The notes under the pieces are model-generated. The model ran no database searches. It worked only from the letters and a program-made list of their open reading frames with translations, and was not told the DNA's origin. From Stenopsyche tienmushanensis (lineage: Eukaryota; Arthropoda; Insecta; Trichoptera; Stenopsychidae), in NCBI GenBank assembly GCA_008973525.1, contig WACJ01000008.1:124001-188000 (forward strand): a stretch of DNA of 64,000 bases. Direction: 5' to 3'. A program made the translations under genes and the position numbers. Of the stretch, positions 59,765 to 64,000 are shown in pieces. Every line of letters begins with the position of its first letter. Position 1 is the first letter of the stretch.

Positions 59765-60524
59765 CAAGAGTGATACATTCATTCCAACGCTTCTCTAACA
59801 TTTCGATGTCTCTTTTGTAGAAAGATTTATCTTTGGCCTCAAAATAGAGTTTTGGCAATTAATTCTTCATTGGAGTCAAATCTTTTTCTTTGAAGAATTT
59901 GTATTTTGTATTTTTATTGCACTGAAATAGCTCTAAACAGCGTTCTGGATTGTCGACATATTTTTGTTTTTGATCGAGTGTGAGCAAACGCGGTACCCAC
60001 TTCGAACAGAGCTTTATCATGGACAAATGTTGATGCAAAATATTGAATACACTGTCTTCTTATATCTTTAAGGTATCAGCTATCTCAAACCACTTCAATT
60101 TACGATCGACCAATACTATTTTTTTATGTTTTCTTGAACAAGTACCGAATGTAGATGACCAGAACTTTCAGCATCATCGATGTTTGTTCGAACCCATTTA
60201 AAATAACCAAACAATTTATCTACCATTTGTCTCAATGGAGCAGAATCTGAATAATACTTATCAAGCCATTACTTTGCTTGAACGCTATTGTTTCCCATTA
60301 AAAAACAATGCTTTATCAATACATAAAATTTATATTTTTCTATTGTTTTGAAAATTATAAAAGTAGCGTCACTAAAAACACTATAACTTATGAACCAAAC
60401 ATCAGATTGTTATGACATTTTGATACGTATTATTTGAAGGTAGGCACTTCCTAAAAATCATATGGATGTGTCAAAAGTGGCGTTAAATACATGATATCCT
60501 ACGAACTTATTGATTGGTGTACTA
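59765..60524 (-). mobile_element. Mariner (irritans/mauritiana group) element, internally deleted
   Basis: The minus strand starts near 60524 with a terminal repeat containing AATAAGTTCGTAGGATATC. It then encodes VLIKHCFLMGNNSVQAK (N-terminal helix-turn-helix), a KWVPR-type motif near 59990, NPERCLELFQ, and jumps to the C-terminal YFEAKDKSFYKRDIEMLEKR, NECITLE. The catalytic core is largely missing and there are many stops. Good family evidence, clearly dead. Confidence 0.75.
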
Positions 60525-61940
60525 ATAATAATCAATCTGTTCAACATGAATCTCCATTGTTTCGAAGACTTACATCATATTTATAATACGAAAATTTAGA
60601 CTGCCGAAATCTTATCGCACATCCATCGCTCGGTTAGCTGCATTCGTATCAGATTTTCAGCATTTTTAATGTCGGGGCACCTAACCAAATATCAGGTTTA
60701 TCGTTCGCCATAAAGTTTGGTTACCGCAATATATAAATATGTAAACACTGCGTACCTAATTAGACGATAAAACTTATATGTAGTGCAAACATTGTAATCT
60801 CTTTTTTGTATCATTCCTGGGTACACGACTATCGACATTCAATTTTGGCGCTATTTTCAACGCTCCCAATCTGCGGCTCGCGGGATCGGAATCGTGCCAA
60901 GAATAATGTGCACTCAAGCTCGCCTGGAATAACCGATAATATAGTGACATCAATGCGAAGCATTCCCGATGGAATGAAAATATTGACTCTACGTCGTACC
61001 TACATTTGGTAGAAATATTTTGCAGACCATCTGCATTCAAAGATTAGGGCTATTATTATAAGAAATTGAAAGCATTGAGTGAATTTGAATATATTTCAAG
61101 ATGTATAATTGTAAATATAATATTTATATTTGAGACATTTTTGTAGCTTTGTACGCAGGATCCCAAAGAGAATCTACAACTTGAATTCAATTTGAAATAA
61201 ATCAAAATATAAGACATTATATGGAGAAAAAAAAAACAGACATACATACATTCAATCAAAAATGATAAATCATTGAATAAACTAAACATAAATGATTTTT
61301 AGGACCCGCTATTTCTCCCCTACTTGTGGCCCCTTGCTCTTTGAGCGCGGGGGTTGAACTAGCTAAGGGATGGAAATACCCAAGAATATCTATATAATAC
61401 ATACAGTATATAAGCAAATATAATAATAAATAATGCTATGATATACATATATAAATTATAGGAGAAAAAGAGGTTATTTGAGCTCTGCTTATGACCCCGG
61501 GAGGATATGACCCTACTGAGTCTACTGGCCGCCAGGAGGGGGGGGGCTCTATGACCCTGTTGAGATCTTAGAAGGCCCCAAATTTATTACAGAAAGCTCT
61601 AAAATTAAAGGGAGTGGCCACAAGATTTCCGTGCCCAACCGGTCCAAATTCTGGATCGCTGACACAACGAAATAGCGCTCAGACGTCATGCCCGGGCATG
61701 TTTTAAATGCTCTTGAGCTATCGACCACGATGAATGCATCCTCTGCGATAGTTCTTCGATACTTAATTGAGGATCTGTTTCCACTTTGTTCTCAAATATG
61801 TCGTCGTTTTCCTGTTCTAGGGGTATTTTTCAAACATCGGTTATATAATTATAGTCGTGTATAAATGTTCATCTAATTTTCATATATTTGCCTCGTCACT
61901 ATAAATGCCCTTTGCTATTTAGAGCGCTTTTCTCCCTTAA
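60525..61940. other. Intergenic, probably repeat-derived in part
   Basis: AT-rich with GC-richer patches at about 61305-61375 and 61490-61720 (including a run of nine G) that look like repeat debris but match nothing I recognise. No genes. Confidence 0.35.
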
Positions 61941-62021
61941 AGCTTTGACGGGCACGTCTGCATTAAGCGTCATTTTTGATATGAAAAAATGGCAGATAAG
62001 GCAGACGTGTCCACCAACGCG
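61941..62021. mobile_element. 81-bp foldback MITE, copy 2
   Basis: It lies exactly between two TTAA sites (61937-61940 and 62022-62025). AGCTTTGACGGGCACGTCTG pairs with the right end GCAGACGTGTCCACCAACGC, and the inner GCGTCATTTTT / GAAAAAATGGCAG also pairs. Same length and organisation as 17940-18020. Confidence 0.75.
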
Positions 62022-62429
62022 TTAATTATATTTTTTATCTTATTTTCATATTTATGGCTTATTAAGAATCTGTATCTCGCTATTATAAAATGAATATTTT
62101 TATGGAGCGGCTATAAATTCATACGATTGTATATTTAAACCCTTAATATAAATCTTAAATAGCTGACATTATTCGTTTTTATATATTTTCGAGAAGGCGT
62201 ACAAAAATGCTATATTTTATTCAAATGAGAAATGTATTTGAATTCCGCATTTTCTGAACAATCGATGACATTCAAGGAATTTAATACGGATGCTACAAGA
62301 AGCTTATCTGAAAATAATATTGGCTGAACTCTAAAAATTCTTCGCTGCGTCGAAACTGCGAATAAAAATTATATTACGCAAGGAAATATCACATAGTATG
62401 TTATTTTCATAATAAAATAATTTCATAAG

Positions 62430-63060
62430 CTCGCAAAGCATGGATGCATTTTAGTGGATTAGGACCAAAAATGATTAATGTGTTGCCAGCAGGCAATTTT
62501 CCCCTCGATGAATTGGACCGTCTGCTTATACCGACGAGATATTATTTAGGCGTGTCACCTCAAAATTTCGCTTATAAAATTAATACATATTACCGAATTA
62601 ATATCCGCGCATATGTCACGAGACCTTGGAATAAATTTTCGGGTCAATCTGACTCCATCCAATTACCCCCATTGTCGCTAAATCCCACGGCATGAGCTTT
62701 AATACCAACGGCTTAAAACGATATTCGCCCGTTGATGAAAAAGCTTGTAAATAAATTCCCGGGAATCAAACGAGTCCCGGGCTAATGAGACCCCGACGCA
62801 CGGAGCGGGTACAGTTAAGCCCGCCAATTGGGATCCCCATATGCGGAGGAAGCGCGACCTAAACAGGGTGGAATCTACTAAAAGCGGAACCTGAATTCGG
62901 CGGAAGGCAGCCGAAGCCGGAAATTGAAAATGAAATCGTCCTATTCATTCCGTTTTTCTTACAAATGTCGCACTTTGACATTCCTAGATATAGACGAAAG
63001 CTATTTACATTCACGATTTCTATTCCGCTGAGCGAGAATTTCACAGCGGAAATAATAAAC
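62430..63060. other. Complex, unassigned non-coding block
   Basis: It has higher GC and sequence complexity than its surroundings, with two CCCGGG-containing segments (about 62757-62790) and no transposon or protein similarity that I can see. Open frames are short. It could be a conserved regulatory element or an unknown repeat. Confidence 0.25.
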
Positions 63061-64000
63061 GAAAAAAAAAAATGCCTCCAATATTAGATAAATTCGTAAC
63101 AGAGACTATAAGCATTTTTTTAATATAAATACATCCCACAATAGAAACTGAATATTAACTGAACAATGCACATTTATATTGTTTTTATGGCCAAACATGT
63201 CAAAATTAAATTTTACTATATTTACATTAAATAATAATAAAAAAATGAATCCATTCGAATTAGATCGCAATACAAGCATTTAAATTGCAACAACGTGATT
63301 AAAGTGTACGATTGATTAATCGAAGTTGAAAGTCCTGCCATGTCGCGGGTGTGCAATTTTAAGGTTATGTAATAAAATTTTGTGCAATTTCCAGAATCGT
63401 CGAAGCGAATAGAATCTGCCGGAGGCAGAATGGAATATCTATCCTTATCTCTAATTACGTTATCGTATATCACATTCTGATGCAAACATCGCTTTTGGAA
63501 TATATACATATATCCAATACGTCTACGGAATCGTTCGTACACAGGGTTACCAACCTTCGGCGTGTCGATCGTTTTGACGTATTGAATTTTGGCACATGTG
63601 ATAAAAAATGACGTCCTTGTACGAACGCATTATGCATGAAGAATATACTATTATAAAAAAATATTCAGAATATTAGCACATGAAACGATGCAGTTTTAAA
63701 CGATTATCCACATGTCTAACTGCGGCTCTCATGTTTATTATTTTTTTCACTTTCCCCCTTTTGATCGCTTGAATCTTTTGCTGCATTTATGTTAAACGTT
63801 CTTCTGGACTTGACCTGCGATTCTTTCCCAGTGACGCAATCGACTATATATAGTTTGAAGTGCAAAATGTTACATTAAAATTTAGCCTTGGAAAATAGAG
63901 CAAACTTCTAGGTCATCGATATATTAGCTTCCCTAATTGCATCACTCAGGCGCTCCTGATCACACTGCGTCACAATAATGCAATTCGACACAGCGTTTCT
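63061..64000. other. Right edge, nothing recognised
   Basis: AT-rich DNA. A minus-strand open frame of 106 codons (63222-63542) lacks recognisable motifs and is probably chance. Confidence 0.35.

Noticed and set aside
1..64000. CRISPR arrays, tRNA and rRNA genes
   Set aside because: No regularly spaced direct repeats with unique spacers, and no cloverleaf or rRNA-like segments were seen on either strand. Short tRNA genes could still be missed by eye.

Overview
This is a stretch of an AT-rich insect genome, most likely a lepidopteran. The evidence is spliced genes with GT-AG introns, insect-type orthologues (CSN6, Cdep/FARP, the 3' end of PARG), and a dense load of insect transposons: mariner families, R1-like and RTE-like LINEs, and TTAA-flanked MITEs. 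I saw no bacterial-style operons, CRISPR arrays, rRNA or tRNA genes.

Layout: (1) 477-904, plus strand: the last coding exons of a poly(ADP-ribose) glycohydrolase gene, with one apparent frame break. (2) 3387-6610, minus strand: a complete six-exon gene for COP9 signalosome subunit 6 (327 aa). (3) About 6.6-8.0 kb: a GC-rich island between the divergently oriented CSN6 and Cdep genes, probably a promoter region. (4) 8026-46203, plus strand: Cdep, the insect orthologue of vertebrate FARP1/2 (FERM, FERM-adjacent, DH/RhoGEF and two PH domains). I traced 25 coding exons whose phases all agree, giving a 1211-aa conserved isoform. (5) Inside Cdep, exon 13 can either splice at 19827|19828 to the RhoGEF part 22 kb downstream, or be read through into a roughly 12-kb open exon (19719-31839) with its own stop and poly(A) signal. 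The read-through predicts a FERM protein of about 4,570 aa with a huge Ser/Lys/Asp-rich disordered tail and no RhoGEF. Three single-base frame breaks interrupt this exon as given. (6) 32-41.9 kb and 46-64 kb: non-genic DNA packed with decayed transposons and small repeat families.

How the genes relate: CSN6 is a housekeeping scaffold of the deneddylase complex and PARG removes poly(ADP-ribose). Both are unrelated to Cdep, a membrane-cytoskeleton linker and Rho-family GEF. The neighbourhood is ordinary eukaryotic gene spacing, not a functional cluster. The most unusual item is the giant alternative Cdep exon.
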